64,000 nucleotides of DNA from an uncultured Pelagibacteraceae bacterium (lineage in GTDB: Bacteria; Pseudomonadota; Alphaproteobacteria; Pelagibacterales; Pelagibacteraceae): the NCBI GenBank assembly GCA_902531175.1, contig CACADE010000002.1:62001-126000 (forward strand), given 5' to 3'. Shown piece after piece: positions 9,317 to 19,034 of this stretch. The number at the start of each line of letters is the position of its first letter. Within the stretch, counting starts at the first letter, position 1. The translations under genes were made by a program, and so were the position numbers. The notes below the pieces were generated by a model. It saw nothing but the letters and a program-made list of their open reading frames with translations. It had not been told where the DNA came from and ran no database searches.

Positions 9317-10096
9317 ATGAAGATACCTAAACTTACTATAGAGCAATTATTAGAAGCTGGCGTACACCTAGGCCATAAAACACTTAGATGGAACCCAAAA
9401 ATGAAAAAATATATTTTTGGTAAAAGAGATTCTATACATATAATTGACTTAACTCAGACTTTAGAATTAACAAATGTAGCTCTTGAAAAAGTTTATTCTA
9501 CTATTTCATCAGGCGGTAAAATTTTATTCATTTCTACAAAAAAACAAGCTTCTGAAGCAATTGCAAATTTAGCAAAAGAAACTGATCAATATTTTGTTAA
9601 TTATAGATGGTTGGGCGGCATGTTAACTAACTGGGGCACTATCTCAAACTCAATTAAAAAATTAAATAAAATTAAATCAGATTTAACTTCAGAAAATAGG
9701 GGATTTACCAAAAAAGAATTATTAAAAATGAGCAGTCAAAGAGACAAGTTGCAAAGATCTTTAGGTGGAATTATGGAAATGAAAAAAATACCAGATTTAG
9801 TTTTTATAATTGATACAAACTATGAGTCATTAGCAATTAAAGAATCTATTAAATTAGGAATTCCTATAATAGCAATCCTAGACACGAATTCTGATCCTGA
9901 GGGAATAAATTTTCCAATTCCAGGAAATGATGATGCTAGAAGATCTATAGATTTGTATTGCAATCTTATGAAAGAAACTATTACTGATGCAAAAAAAAAT
10001 TTTAATCAAATTCAAAGTGACAATAATAAAAATGATAATAAGATTGATGATAAAAATCATGTAGTCCAAAAAAAAATAGATAAAAATTTAAATTAA
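9317..10096 (+). CDS. rpsB: 30S ribosomal protein S2
   Basis: Small-subunit ribosomal protein. Starts MKIPKLTIEQLLEAGVHLGHK, the usual S2 opening with the LLEAGVHxGH signature; YRWLGGMLTNW and PDLVFIIDTN are further S2 hallmarks. The frame is open upstream to 9293, but those codons lie inside the structured leader and do not resemble S2, so I chose the ATG at 9317 (259 residues). The C-terminal tail is rich in Asn, Lys and Asp. It heads a long plus-strand run (tsf, frr, uppS and on) and is probably controlled by the leader RNA. Confidence 0.96.
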   Translation: MKIPKLTIEQLLEAGVHLGHKTLRWNPKMKKYIFGKRDSIHIIDLTQTLELTNVALEKVYSTISSGGKILFISTKKQASEAIANLAKETDQYFVNYRWLGGMLTNWGTISNSIKKLNKIKSDLTSENRGFTKKELLKMSSQRDKLQRSLGGIMEMKKIPDLVFIIDTNYESLAIKESIKLGIPIIAILDTNSDPEGINFPIPGNDDARRSIDLYCNLMKETITDAKKNFNQIQSDNNKNDNKIDDKNHVVQKKIDKNLN

Positions 10097-10108
10097 TCAA
10101 AAATATTA

Positions 10109-10960
10109 ATGAGTGATATTAATAAGGTAAAAAAATTAAGACAATCTACTGGCGCAGGTTTTAAAGATTGTAATTCAGCATTGAAAGAAGCAAATGGGGA
10201 TTTAGAAAAGGCTGCAGAAATCCTAAGGGTTAAAGGTATAGCAAAAGCGTCGAAAAAAATGTCAAGAGATGCAAAAGAAGGAGTAATAGTAATAAGTGGA
10301 GATATTAATAAGACATCTTTAATAGAGATTAATTGTGAAACAGATTTTGTAGCAAAAAATGAGGATTTTATAGAATTCACAAAAGAATTAAGTGAATTAA
10401 ATTATTCATGCTCATCTAATTTGGAAAATTTAAATAAAGCTAAGATGTCAAATGCTAAATCTGTAGAGGAAAATTTATTAGCTTTAATAGCTAAAATAGG
10501 TGAAAAAATAACTATCGGAAAAATAAAAACTATCGAAAATTCAAATGCTCATAATTTTATTTATCAACATTCAGTTATTAAAGATAATGTTTCTAAATTA
10601 GGTGTTATAGTTTCATTAGAAGCTCAAGAAAAAAATGATAAGTTTAATTTATTTGGCAAACAATTATCCATGCATATTGCAGCATCAAATCCATTAGCTT
10701 TAAATACAGAAAATATTAATAGTGAGATAATTGATAAAGAAAACGAGCTAATCTCAGAGGAATTAAAAAATTCTGGAAAACCTGATAATATTGTTAAAAA
10801 AATTGCAATTGGAAAGATTAATAAATTTAAAGAAGATAATAGTCTTTTAACACAAGATTGGGTCATGGAACCCAAGAAAAAAGTTAAAGATATTTTGAGT
10901 GAATTAAATATTCAAGGTTTGCAAATAAAGGAATTTGTAAGAATTAAAATTGGTGAATAA
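10109..10960 (+). CDS. tsf: Elongation factor Ts
   Basis: Nucleotide exchange factor for EF-Tu. The N-terminal UBA-like domain holds [22 protein letters not shown], followed by the core with [12 protein letters not shown]. 283 residues. It lies 12 bases after rpsB, the usual pairing, and its stop overlaps the frr ATG by one base. In most alphaproteobacteria pyrH (UMP kinase) sits between tsf and frr; here there is no room for it. Confidence 0.96.
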   Translation: MSDINKVKKLRQSTGAGFKDCNSALKEANGDLEKAAEILRVKGIAKASKKMSRDAKEGVIVISGDINKTSLIEINCETDFVAKNEDFIEFTKELSELNYSCSSNLENLNKAKMSNAKSVEENLLALIAKIGEKITIGKIKTIENSNAHNFIYQHSVIKDNVSKLGVIVSLEAQEKNDKFNLFGKQLSMHIAASNPLALNTENINSEIIDKENELISEELKNSGKPDNIVKKIAIGKINKFKEDNSLLTQDWVMEPKKKVKDILSELNIQGLQIKEFVRIKIGE

Positions 10961-11511
10961 TGTTTGATCAAAATTCATACAAAAATAAAATGGTAAAAAC
11001 ACTAGATGTTTTTGCAAATGAATTAAATTCTTTAAGAACAGGTAGAGCAAACGCTAGCATGTTAGACATAGTAAGAGTTGACGTATATGGTCAAAAAATG
11101 CCAATAAACCAACTAGCAACAATTACAACTCCAGAGCCAAGAACTATAAATATTCAAGTTTGGGACCTGAATAATGTTCCTTTAATTGATTCTTCGATAA
11201 AAAAATCTGAATTAGGATTAAATCCACAAATAGATGGGCAATTAATTAGATTACCTGTGCCAGATTTAAGTGAAGAGCGAAGAATTGAAATGAAAAAAAT
11301 AGTAAGATCAATGGGAGAAAAGTGCAAAATTTCTATAAGAAATATTAGGCGCGAAGGAAATGATGAATTAAAAAAATTATTAAAAACAAAACAAATATCA
11401 GAAGATGATGAATTGAAATTTGAAAAGATTATTCAAGAATATACTGATAGTAATATAAAATTAATAGATGATAAAGTATCAGTAAAAGAAAAAGATATAA
11501 TGACAATATGA
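10960..11511 (+). CDS. frr: Ribosome recycling factor
   Basis: Splits post-termination ribosomes together with EF-G. 183 residues, the usual RRF length. Typical features: LNSLRTGRANASMLD near the N terminus, PEPRTINIQVWD, and the long helical C-terminal region KKIVRSMGEKCKISIRNIRR. It overlaps tsf by one base and uppS by four, so it lies inside the translation/lipid operon. Confidence 0.96.
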   Translation: MFDQNSYKNKMVKTLDVFANELNSLRTGRANASMLDIVRVDVYGQKMPINQLATITTPEPRTINIQVWDLNNVPLIDSSIKKSELGLNPQIDGQLIRLPVPDLSEERRIEMKKIVRSMGEKCKISIRNIRREGNDELKKLLKTKQISEDDELKFEKIIQEYTDSNIKLIDDKVSVKEKDIMTI

Positions 11512-12191
11512 TTCCACCTAAACATGTTGCCATTATAATGGATGGAAATGGTCGATGGGGAATTAAAAAAAAAAAATCTAGAAATTATGGTCACTCAAAA
11601 GGAATAGAAGTTGTTCAAGAAATAATAAAAGCTTCAATTACAAAAAAAATAAATTATCTTACACTTTTTGCATTCTCAACAGAAAATTGGAAAAGGCCAA
11701 TAAGCGAAATATCCTTTTTAATTAAACTATTGTCTTTTTATATTGATGAAAAAAGTAATGAAATAATTAAGCAAGGAATTAAAATTAAAATTATCGGAAA
11801 TATTTCAAAGTTTCCAAAAAAACTACAAAATAAATTAAATAAACTTCAAATTAGAACTATTTCAAATAACAAAATTCAAATAAATATTGCATTAAATTAT
11901 GGTTCAAGAGAAGAAATTTTGTTTGCTTTAAAAAAAATTAATAAATTAAAATTAAATGTTTCAAAAAAAAATTTGGAAAAATTTCTTTATACTTACAAAA
12001 TGCCAGATCCAGATATTTTAATTAGAACAGGAAATACTAAAAGAATAAGTAATTTTTTATTATGGCAATCAATATATACAGAAATATTTTTTGAAAAAAA
12101 ACTATGGCCTGATTTTAATAAGTATGATTTTTATAAAATTATTAATAAATTTAACAAAATAAATAGAAATTTTGGTGGTTTAAATGAGTGA
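11508..12191 (+). CDS. uppS: Undecaprenyl diphosphate synthase
   Basis: cis-Prenyltransferase that makes the C55 lipid carrier for peptidoglycan and surface polysaccharides. MDGNGRWG near the N terminus contains the catalytic Asp (D12); FAFSTENWKRP and the late RTGNTKRISNFLLWQ are family motifs. 227 residues. It overlaps frr by 4 and cdsA by 8 bases. Next to dxr, it links isoprenoid precursor synthesis to wall-carrier synthesis. Confidence 0.94.
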   Translation: MIPPKHVAIIMDGNGRWGIKKKKSRNYGHSKGIEVVQEIIKASITKKINYLTLFAFSTENWKRPISEISFLIKLLSFYIDEKSNEIIKQGIKIKIIGNISKFPKKLQNKLNKLQIRTISNNKIQINIALNYGSREEILFALKKINKLKLNVSKKNLEKFLYTYKMPDPDILIRTGNTKRISNFLLWQSIYTEIFFEKKLWPDFNKYDFYKIINKFNKINRNFGGLNE

Positions 12192-12825
12192 GCTTAATAA
12201 AAGAATTTTAACATCTTTATTTTTGATTTTTATTCTATATTTATCGATAACAAATATTTATTTGCTTACTCTTTTTTTGATATTAATTTTTTTTGAAACA
12301 CTATTTGAATTTTATAAAATACAAAAAAAAATAATTAAAAATAATTTATATTTATATTTATCTATTCTAATGTTAATAATTATTATTTTTAATATATTAT
12401 TTCAAATCTGGATAATAATATTTAACAATGATTTAATTGGAAAATTACATTTAACTTTTATAATTAGTATATGTATTTTAACTGATATTGGTGGATATAT
12501 TTTTGGAAAAATATTTAAAGGAAAAAAACTTACAAAAATTAGTCCAAAAAAAACATATTCTGGTATGATTGGTTCCTTTAGTTTATCAATAATAATTACT
12601 TTATTTTTGTTTCAAAACTTTTTCTCAACTATCGAAATAATAGTCTGCTCATTTATAATTTCTGCAATATCACAATTTGGTGATTTGTTAATTTCATTTA
12701 TCAAAAGAAAAGCAAAAATTAAAGATACAGGCAATATTTTACCTGGTCATGGTGGTGTTTTAGATAGATTAGACGGTATATTTTTTGCTATCCCAATTGG
12801 AATTATGATTTTAAATATTTTATGA
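12184..12825 (+). CDS. cdsA: Phosphatidate cytidylyltransferase
   Basis: Makes CDP-diacylglycerol from phosphatidic acid and CTP, the branch point of phospholipid synthesis. A polytopic membrane protein of 213 residues (shorter than the roughly 280 of E. coli). The C-terminal signature is clear: LPGHGGVLDRLDGIFFA, with the Asp residues of the catalytic motif, after TDIGGYIFGKIFKGKKLTKISPKKT. It overlaps uppS and dxr. Confidence 0.92.
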   Translation: MSELNKRILTSLFLIFILYLSITNIYLLTLFLILIFFETLFEFYKIQKKIIKNNLYLYLSILMLIIIIFNILFQIWIIIFNNDLIGKLHLTFIISICILTDIGGYIFGKIFKGKKLTKISPKKTYSGMIGSFSLSIIITLFLFQNFFSTIEIIVCSFIISAISQFGDLLISFIKRKAKIKDTGNILPGHGGVLDRLDGIFFAIPIGIMILNIL

Positions 12826-13994
12826 AAAAAAAGATTATAATTTTAGGTTCAACAGGCTCTATTGGGACGACAACTCTTAAAATTTTAAAAGCTCAAAAAA
12901 ATTTTAAAATAATTGCATTAACATCTAACAAAAATGTTGAGCTTCTTTATAAACAGTCCATTGAACATAAAGTAAAATCTGTGATTGTAGAAGATGAAAA
13001 TAATTTTTCATTATATAAAGATAAATTTTTAAAAAAAAATATTAAAATTTATCTGGGATTACATAACATTAAAAAATTGATAAAAAATAAAGTCGATTAT
13101 TGTATAAATTCTATTTCAGGAATTGAAGGTTTAGATCCTACTTTAAAAATGATACCACTTACTAAACATTTACTGATTGCAAATAAAGAGGCTATTATTT
13201 GTGGCTGGTCTATTATTAAAAGCTCCCTTAAAAAGCATAATACTAAGTTTATACCTTTAGATTCTGAACATTTTTCAACATGGACACTAATAAAAAATGA
13301 AAAAATTAAAATGGTAGATCATATAATTCTAACCGCATCAGGTGGACCATTTCTAAATATTCCTTTGAAGAAGCAAAAAAATATAAATCTAAACATGGCT
13401 TTAAATCACCCAACTTGGAAAATGGGAAAAAAAATTACAATAGATTCATCAACATTAATGAATAAGATCTTTGAGTTTATAGAAGCAAAAAAAATATTTA
13501 ATCTAACGAAAAATCAAATTTCAATATTAATCCATCCAAAATCATTCTTACATGCAATTGTTTTTATGAATGGTGAAACAATAAGAATTTTAGCTCATGA
13601 CACAAATATGATAATACCAATATCTAACGCATTAGGAATAAAACAAAGCAAAATTAATATTAAATTTAAAATAAAAAAATTGACAGATATGGCAAATTTT
13701 AAAATGATTGAGCCTGATAAAAAAAATTTTCCATTAATCACAACATTAAAATTATTACCAAATAAAGACTCATACTTTGAAACGATTTTAATTACTTTAA
13801 ATGATGAATTAGTAGATATGTATTTAAATAAAAAAATTAGTTATGTGTCTATTCACTATAATTTATTAAAATTTATAAAAAAACCATATTTTCGCAAATT
13901 TTATAGATCAAAACCAAAAAATATTAATAATATTAAAAATATGATAGAGTTAACAAAAAAATACTTAAGAGCTAATTATATAAACTATGAATAA
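12822..13994 (+). CDS. dxr: 1-deoxy-D-xylulose 5-phosphate reductoisomerase
   Basis: Second step of the MEP isoprenoid pathway, NADPH-dependent. NADPH-binding LGSTGSIGTTTLKIL at the N terminus, metal/substrate motif LDSEHFSTW, SGGPF, and HPTWKMGKKITIDSSTLMNK. 390 residues, normal length. It overlaps cdsA by 4 bases and bamA by 8. In most proteobacteria rseP (site-2 protease) lies between dxr and bamA; here it is absent. The pathway partner ispDF is also in this window. Confidence 0.96.
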   Translation: MKKKIIILGSTGSIGTTTLKILKAQKNFKIIALTSNKNVELLYKQSIEHKVKSVIVEDENNFSLYKDKFLKKNIKIYLGLHNIKKLIKNKVDYCINSISGIEGLDPTLKMIPLTKHLLIANKEAIICGWSIIKSSLKKHNTKFIPLDSEHFSTWTLIKNEKIKMVDHIILTASGGPFLNIPLKKQKNINLNMALNHPTWKMGKKITIDSSTLMNKIFEFIEAKKIFNLTKNQISILIHPKSFLHAIVFMNGETIRILAHDTNMIIPISNALGIKQSKINIKFKIKKLTDMANFKMIEPDKKNFPLITTLKLLPNKDSYFETILITLNDELVDMYLNKKISYVSIHYNLLKFIKKPYFRKFYRSKPKNINNIKNMIELTKKYLRANYINYE

Positions 13995-16251
13995 ATCTTT
14001 AAAATTTAAATATTCAATTTTAATTTTGTTGATTTCAAATTTGTTATTGATTTGCAGTTATTCAAAAGCTGATGAAATAAAAAAAATTATAATTAATGGC
14101 AATGATAGAGTTTCCGATGAAACAGTAATCATGTTTAGCAAACTTAAAATTGGTGATCAAGCAAATGATAAAATTTTAAATATTGCTTTAAAAAATCTTT
14201 ATGAAACAAATTATTTTGAACAAATAAATATTAAATTTAATGATGGTTTATTTGTTATTAATGTAACAGAAAATCCTATTATTCAAGAGATTAAGGTAAT
14301 AGGAATTGATAATAAAAAAATTTCAGAAGGTATAAGTAAAATTACAAAAAAATTAGAAAAATATCCATTTATCAAAGATAAAGTTAATGACCAAACAAAG
14401 TTGTTAAAAAATATGTTAAAATCATACGGGTATTATTTCGTGAAACTTAATACTGAGTACATTGAAAATGATAATAATTCAATAAATCTTATATATAATT
14501 TTGATTTAGGAGAAATTGCAAAAATAAAAAAAATTACATTTATAGGAAATAAGATTTTTAAAGATAGCACTTTGCGTAATATTATAATTTCTGAGGAAAC
14601 CAAATTTTGGAAATTTTTAACTAGAAATAAATTTTTAGATACTGAAAGAATAAATCTAGATAAAAATCGCTTGCTAAATTATTATCAAAATAATGGATAT
14701 TATAACGTTCAAATTAAATCTTCTTCAGGTATATTAGTAGATAATAATCAATTTGAATTAATTTTTAATATCAATGCTGGAGAAAAATATAAATTTGGAA
14801 ATATAAAAATAAATTCAATTGATAATATTCCAGATGAAACATTTAACGATATAAAAAAAAAATTAAATAAATTAGAAGGTAAGACCTATTCACAAAAAAT
14901 TTCAGATAAGTTATTGTCAGATATTAATGAAAAAACATTACTAAATGAATTTGTATTTTTGAATGCAAAATATAAAAGTATAATTAGAGACACAGTTATT
15001 GATTTAATTGTAGAATTTGATGAGTTGGATAAAATTACTACAGGTAAAATTTATAGTGATAGAATTAATGTATATGGAAATTATATAACTGATGAAAAAG
15101 TCGTTAGAAATACTTTAATAGTTGATGAGGGTGATGCTTATAATGAAATATTATTCGATAAATCTATTCAAAATTTAAAAAAAAGAAATATTTTTAAGGA
15201 AGTTAAATATACAAAGACTTCTAATGATGACAACAAACAAGTAATAGATATAACAGTTGAAGAAAAACCAACTGGTGAAATATTTGCTGGAGCTGGAACA
15301 GGAACAAGTGGCACAAATTTATCTGCTGGTATAAAAGAAAATAATTATTTAGGTCTTGGAATAAAACTAGATACTGACGTCACAATAACTGAAGACTCTA
15401 TAAAAGGAAAATTTACAGTAATTAATCCAAATATAAATAATTCAGATAAATCACTAAAAACTGCTTTTGAAAATTCTACAACTGATAATTTATCAACTGG
15501 TGGATACAAAACCAGCAGAACTGGAATAAGTATAGGTACAGAATTTGAACAATACAAAGATTTATATGTAAATCTTGAACAATCAAATTTTTATGAAAAT
15601 CTTGAAACTTCAGATACCGCAAATAGCATAGTAAAAAAACAAGAAGGAGATTATTTTGAAAATTTATTGTCATATAATATTTCATTTAACAAGTTAAATA
15701 ACAATTTTAAACCTACTGACGGATTTATTACAAATTTTTCGCAAACATTACCAATCTACTCAGAAGATTGGTCATTTGAAAATTCTTTTTCAACATCCAA
15801 GTATATGTCTTTAAATGATAATTTAACTTTATCTGCGAGATTTCTTCTTAAGACTATAAATTCACTAGATGATGATGTTAGAGTTTCAAAAAGAATAAAT
15901 ATACCAGGCAGATATTTAAGAGGTTTTGAAAACGGCAAAATTGGCCCTAAAGATGGTACACAATTTATAGGTGGTAATTATGCTTCATCTTTAAATTTAA
16001 ATTCAACTCTGCCTAATGTTTTCTTTGAGAACGAGAATATTGATCTAAATTTTTTTATAGATTTAGCAAATGTTTGGGAAGTAGATTATGATAGTTCACT
16101 AGACTCAAATAAGATTCGATCTGCAACTGGTATAGCTTTAAATTGGTTCAGTACTATAGGGCCACTATCTTTCTCATACGCAATACCTTTATCTGAGGCA
16201 AATACTGATGTTACAGAAAAATTTAGATTTCAAATAGGCACATCATTTTAA
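13987..16251 (+). CDS. bamA: Outer membrane protein assembly factor BamA
   Basis: Central component of the outer-membrane barrel insertion machine. 754 residues: signal peptide to about residue 28 (ending near YSKAD), POTRA domains over roughly residues 30-425, then the C-terminal barrel. The conserved RGF motif of the barrel lies near residue 645 (RYLRGFENGKIGP), and the protein ends in Phe (QIGTSF), as outer-membrane barrels do. It overlaps dxr by 8 bases and the Skp-like gene by one. Known neighbours skp, lpxD and fabZ follow. Confidence 0.96.
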   Translation: MNKSLKFKYSILILLISNLLLICSYSKADEIKKIIINGNDRVSDETVIMFSKLKIGDQANDKILNIALKNLYETNYFEQINIKFNDGLFVINVTENPIIQEIKVIGIDNKKISEGISKITKKLEKYPFIKDKVNDQTKLLKNMLKSYGYYFVKLNTEYIENDNNSINLIYNFDLGEIAKIKKITFIGNKIFKDSTLRNIIISEETKFWKFLTRNKFLDTERINLDKNRLLNYYQNNGYYNVQIKSSSGILVDNNQFELIFNINAGEKYKFGNIKINSIDNIPDETFNDIKKKLNKLEGKTYSQKISDKLLSDINEKTLLNEFVFLNAKYKSIIRDTVIDLIVEFDELDKITTGKIYSDRINVYGNYITDEKVVRNTLIVDEGDAYNEILFDKSIQNLKKRNIFKEVKYTKTSNDDNKQVIDITVEEKPTGEIFAGAGTGTSGTNLSAGIKENNYLGLGIKLDTDVTITEDSIKGKFTVINPNINNSDKSLKTAFENSTTDNLSTGGYKTSRTGISIGTEFEQYKDLYVNLEQSNFYENLETSDTANSIVKKQEGDYFENLLSYNISFNKLNNNFKPTDGFITNFSQTLPIYSEDWSFENSFSTSKYMSLNDNLTLSARFLLKTINSLDDDVRVSKRINIPGRYLRGFENGKIGPKDGTQFIGGNYASSLNLNSTLPNVFFENENIDLNFFIDLANVWEVDYDSSLDSNKIRSATGIALNWFSTIGPLSFSYAIPLSEANTDVTEKFRFQIGTSF

Positions 16252-16772
16252 TGAAAAAATTTTTTTTTTTAATTTTATTGTTTTTTTATAGTTCAAATTT
16301 AAACGCAAATATAAATATTGTATTTATAGATATGAAGTTCATTATAAATAATTCAGAACTTGGAAAACATTATAATAAAATACTCAAAAAAAAGGAAGAT
16401 AATATTAGAGATAGTTTAAAAAAAACACAAACCTCATTAAAAAAACAAGAAACAGAAATTAAAAATCAAAAGAATATATTAAGTGAAGATCAATTAAATA
16501 CAAAAATTTCATCTTTAAATAAATCATTACTAGAATATCAAGAAGAAAAACAAAATATTACTAAAAAATTTAATGACGAAAAAAATCAGTATACAGAAAA
16601 ATTGCTTGGTTATTTAAATCCCATAATTACCAACTACGTTGAAGAAAAAAAAATTGATCTGGTGATAGAGAAAAAAAATATATTAATTGGTATAAGAACT
16701 TTAGAAATTACTAAAGAAATTTTAAATAACTTTAATTTATATACAAAAAAAAACAATCTTATAAATGAATAA
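16251..16772 (+). CDS. skp: Skp/OmpH-family periplasmic chaperone
   Basis: Probable periplasmic holdase that carries unfolded outer-membrane proteins to BamA. 173 residues with a signal peptide of about 19 residues (ends near SSNLNA), then VVFIDMKFI-type strand (here NIVFIDMKFIINNSE) and long charged coiled-coil arms, roughly residues 35-110. Position between bamA and lpxD is the standard location. It overlaps bamA by one base and lpxD by 8. Confidence 0.88.
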   Translation: MKKFFFLILLFFYSSNLNANINIVFIDMKFIINNSELGKHYNKILKKKEDNIRDSLKKTQTSLKKQETEIKNQKNILSEDQLNTKISSLNKSLLEYQEEKQNITKKFNDEKNQYTEKLLGYLNPIITNYVEEKKIDLVIEKKNILIGIRTLEITKEILNNFNLYTKKNNLINE

Positions 16773-17763
16773 TTATATGTTTTTTAAAAAAAAAAAAAAT
16801 ATTTTCATTTCTGAAATTTTTGATTTACTGAATATAAACAAAATTAAGATTAAAGCCAAAATTAATGATATAAAAGATCTTTCAACAGCTGATATAAATG
16901 ATGTTTCTTTTTTTAATTCAGCTAAATATTTAGAAGTTTTAAAAAAATCCAAAGTTAAATTTGTTATTACTAATGATAAATATAAAACACTTATTGAAAA
17001 ATATTGTTTCCCAATAGTTGTAAAAGATGTTTTCGTTTCAGTTGCTCAGGTTACAAAATTATTTTATCCAGACTCTTTGAATGACAGTATAGATTACAGC
17101 CTATCGAAGCCGAATTTGAAAAAACTTAAAAAAATAGTGGTAGGAAAGAATGTTTTGTTTGGAAAAAACGTTTCTATTGGAAAAAATACACATATTGGTC
17201 ATAATACAATAATTGAAAGCAATGTAAGAGTTGGATCAAATTGTATTATTGGTAGTAATGTTTTAATAAAATATTCTATCATTGGAAATAATGTTAGAAT
17301 TTTAGATGGTGCTGTAGTTGGAAAAAAAGGTTTTGGTTTTTTGCCTCAAAACAATTTAAATTATAGATACCCTCATATTGGTTTAGTTATAATTGAAGAT
17401 AACGTTGAGATAGGTTGTAATAATACTATCGATAGAGGTTCTTTATCAAATACAATAATAGGGAAAAATACTTTTTTAGATAATCAAGTGCATATTGCAC
17501 ATAATGTTAATATTGGAAAAAATTGTGTAATAACTGCTCAAGTAGGTTTTGCAGGCAGTGCAGTTATAGGAAATAAAGTAATGATTGGAGGTCAGGCAGG
17601 AATTTCTGGTCATTTAAAAGTGGGAGATAATGTTCAAATTGGTGGAGGAAGTGGAGTATTAAAAAATATTCCTGACAATTCGAAAGTCATGGGCTATCCT
17701 GCTAAAGATATAAGAATTTTTTTAAGAGATAATAAAAAAAAAAATGACAAACGAACTAAATAA
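16765..17763 (+). CDS. lpxD: UDP-3-O-acylglucosamine N-acyltransferase
   Basis: Third step of lipid A synthesis. An N-terminal substrate-binding domain (to about residue 110) precedes a left-handed beta-helix of hexapeptide repeats (VGKNVLFGKNVSIGKNTHIG and onward). The catalytic-His region is DNQVHIAHNVNIGKN. 332 residues, normal. It overlaps the Skp gene by 8 bases and fabZ by 20. FabZ, LpxA, LpxI and LpxB follow, forming the lipid A block. Confidence 0.95.
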   Translation: MNNYMFFKKKKNIFISEIFDLLNINKIKIKAKINDIKDLSTADINDVSFFNSAKYLEVLKKSKVKFVITNDKYKTLIEKYCFPIVVKDVFVSVAQVTKLFYPDSLNDSIDYSLSKPNLKKLKKIVVGKNVLFGKNVSIGKNTHIGHNTIIESNVRVGSNCIIGSNVLIKYSIIGNNVRILDGAVVGKKGFGFLPQNNLNYRYPHIGLVIIEDNVEIGCNNTIDRGSLSNTIIGKNTFLDNQVHIAHNVNIGKNCVITAQVGFAGSAVIGNKVMIGGQAGISGHLKVGDNVQIGGGSGVLKNIPDNSKVMGYPAKDIRIFLRDNKKKNDKRTK

Positions 17764-18196
17764 AGATCAAATTAAAAATTTATTACCACATAGAGAGCCT
17801 ATGCTATTAATCGACCAATTAATTAACATCAAAAAACTAAAATCAGCAACAGCAATAGTAAATGTAAAAAAAGATAGTTTTTTTGTACAAGGTCATTTTC
17901 CTGGGGAACCTGTAATGCCTGGTGTATTAATTGTTGAAGCTTTTGGTCAGGCTGCAGCAGCACTGACAGCTGCTGGTATTGATAAGAAAACTTATGAAAA
18001 TAAATTAGTTTTTTTAATGACAGTAGACAAAGCAAGATTTAGGAATCCTGTAATACCAGATTGCAGACTTGAGCTTAACATAGAAGCTGTTAGATCTCAC
18101 GGTAGAGTTTGGAAGTATAAAGGTGAAGCCGTGGTGGATGGTAAAAAGATGGCCGATGCACAATGGGCAGCCACAATAGTAGATAGAAAGAAATAA
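17744..18196 (+). CDS. fabZ: 3-hydroxyacyl-ACP dehydratase FabZ
   Basis: Dehydrates 3-hydroxyacyl-ACP in fatty acid synthesis. 150 residues; LPHREPMLLIDQL at the N terminus and the active-site segment GHFPGEPVMPGVLIVEAFGQ with catalytic His and Glu. The start is 20 bases inside lpxD, a longer overlap than the neighbours, but MTNELNKDQI aligns with typical FabZ openings. It competes with LpxA/LpxD for the same 3-hydroxyacyl-ACP pool, which explains the pairing. Confidence 0.96.
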   Translation: MTNELNKDQIKNLLPHREPMLLIDQLINIKKLKSATAIVNVKKDSFFVQGHFPGEPVMPGVLIVEAFGQAAAALTAAGIDKKTYENKLVFLMTVDKARFRNPVIPDCRLELNIEAVRSHGRVWKYKGEAVVDGKKMADAQWAATIVDRKK

Positions 18197-18248
18197 TTAG
18201 TAGTAATTCTTGATAAGTATTTAAATAATAATTTGTTATCTATAAGCT

Positions 18249-19034
18249 GTGATACATCCTACAGCAATTATTCATAGTAGTGCAAAAATTTCATTAGACA
18301 CTGAAATTGGTCCATATTGTGTAATTGGATCTGATGTAGAAATAGGTTCAAACACTAAATTACATTCGCACGTTAGTATAAAAGGAAACACTAAAATTGG
18401 AAAAAATAATGAAATTTTCCCTTTCGTATCGCTTGGTACTTCTCCTCAAGATTTAAAATATAAGGGTGAGAAAAATTCTATTATAATTGGAGATAATAAT
18501 AAGTTGAGAGAATATGTAAATATTAATCCAGGTACATCTCAGGGAGGTACAATTACTAAAATAGGAAATAATAATTTATTGATGGTTTACTGTCATGTAG
18601 CCCATGATTGTAATCTTGGAAATGATATAGTTTTGGCAAACAATGTGCAAGTTGGAGGCCATGTAACAATAGAAGATAATGCTATAATTGGAGGTAGTTG
18701 TGCTATACACCAATTTTCTAGGATAGGGAGTCTAGCAATGATTGGTGGAATGACTGGGGTTTTAAGTGACGTAATTCCATTTGGTCTTTCACTGGGAAAT
18801 AGAAATAATTTAGTCGGTCTTAATCTTATTGGTCTTAGAAGAGCAAAAATTTCTAACGAAGATATTAAAACTTTACAAACATTTTATAATATAGTTTTTA
18901 GTGACCAAAATTATAGATCGAATATAGAAAATCTAGATATAGACATAACAGAAAATAAATATGTGAAGATTATTATTGATTTTATAAATTCTGATAAAAA
19001 GCGACCAATATCACTTCCAGAAAATATTAAATGA
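18249..19034 (+). CDS. lpxA: UDP-N-acetylglucosamine acyltransferase
   Basis: First step of lipid A synthesis. Starts at GTG giving MIHPTAIIH, the standard LpxA opening. The left-handed beta-helix repeats run through most of 261 residues, with the catalytic His in MVYCHVAHDCNLGN. It is 52 bases after fabZ, the largest gap in this operon, and overlaps lpxI by 4 bases. I see no clear promoter in the gap. Confidence 0.95.
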   Translation: MIHPTAIIHSSAKISLDTEIGPYCVIGSDVEIGSNTKLHSHVSIKGNTKIGKNNEIFPFVSLGTSPQDLKYKGEKNSIIIGDNNKLREYVNINPGTSQGGTITKIGNNNLLMVYCHVAHDCNLGNDIVLANNVQVGGHVTIEDNAIIGGSCAIHQFSRIGSLAMIGGMTGVLSDVIPFGLSLGNRNNLVGLNLIGLRRAKISNEDIKTLQTFYNIVFSDQNYRSNIENLDIDITENKYVKIIIDFINSDKKRPISLPENIK

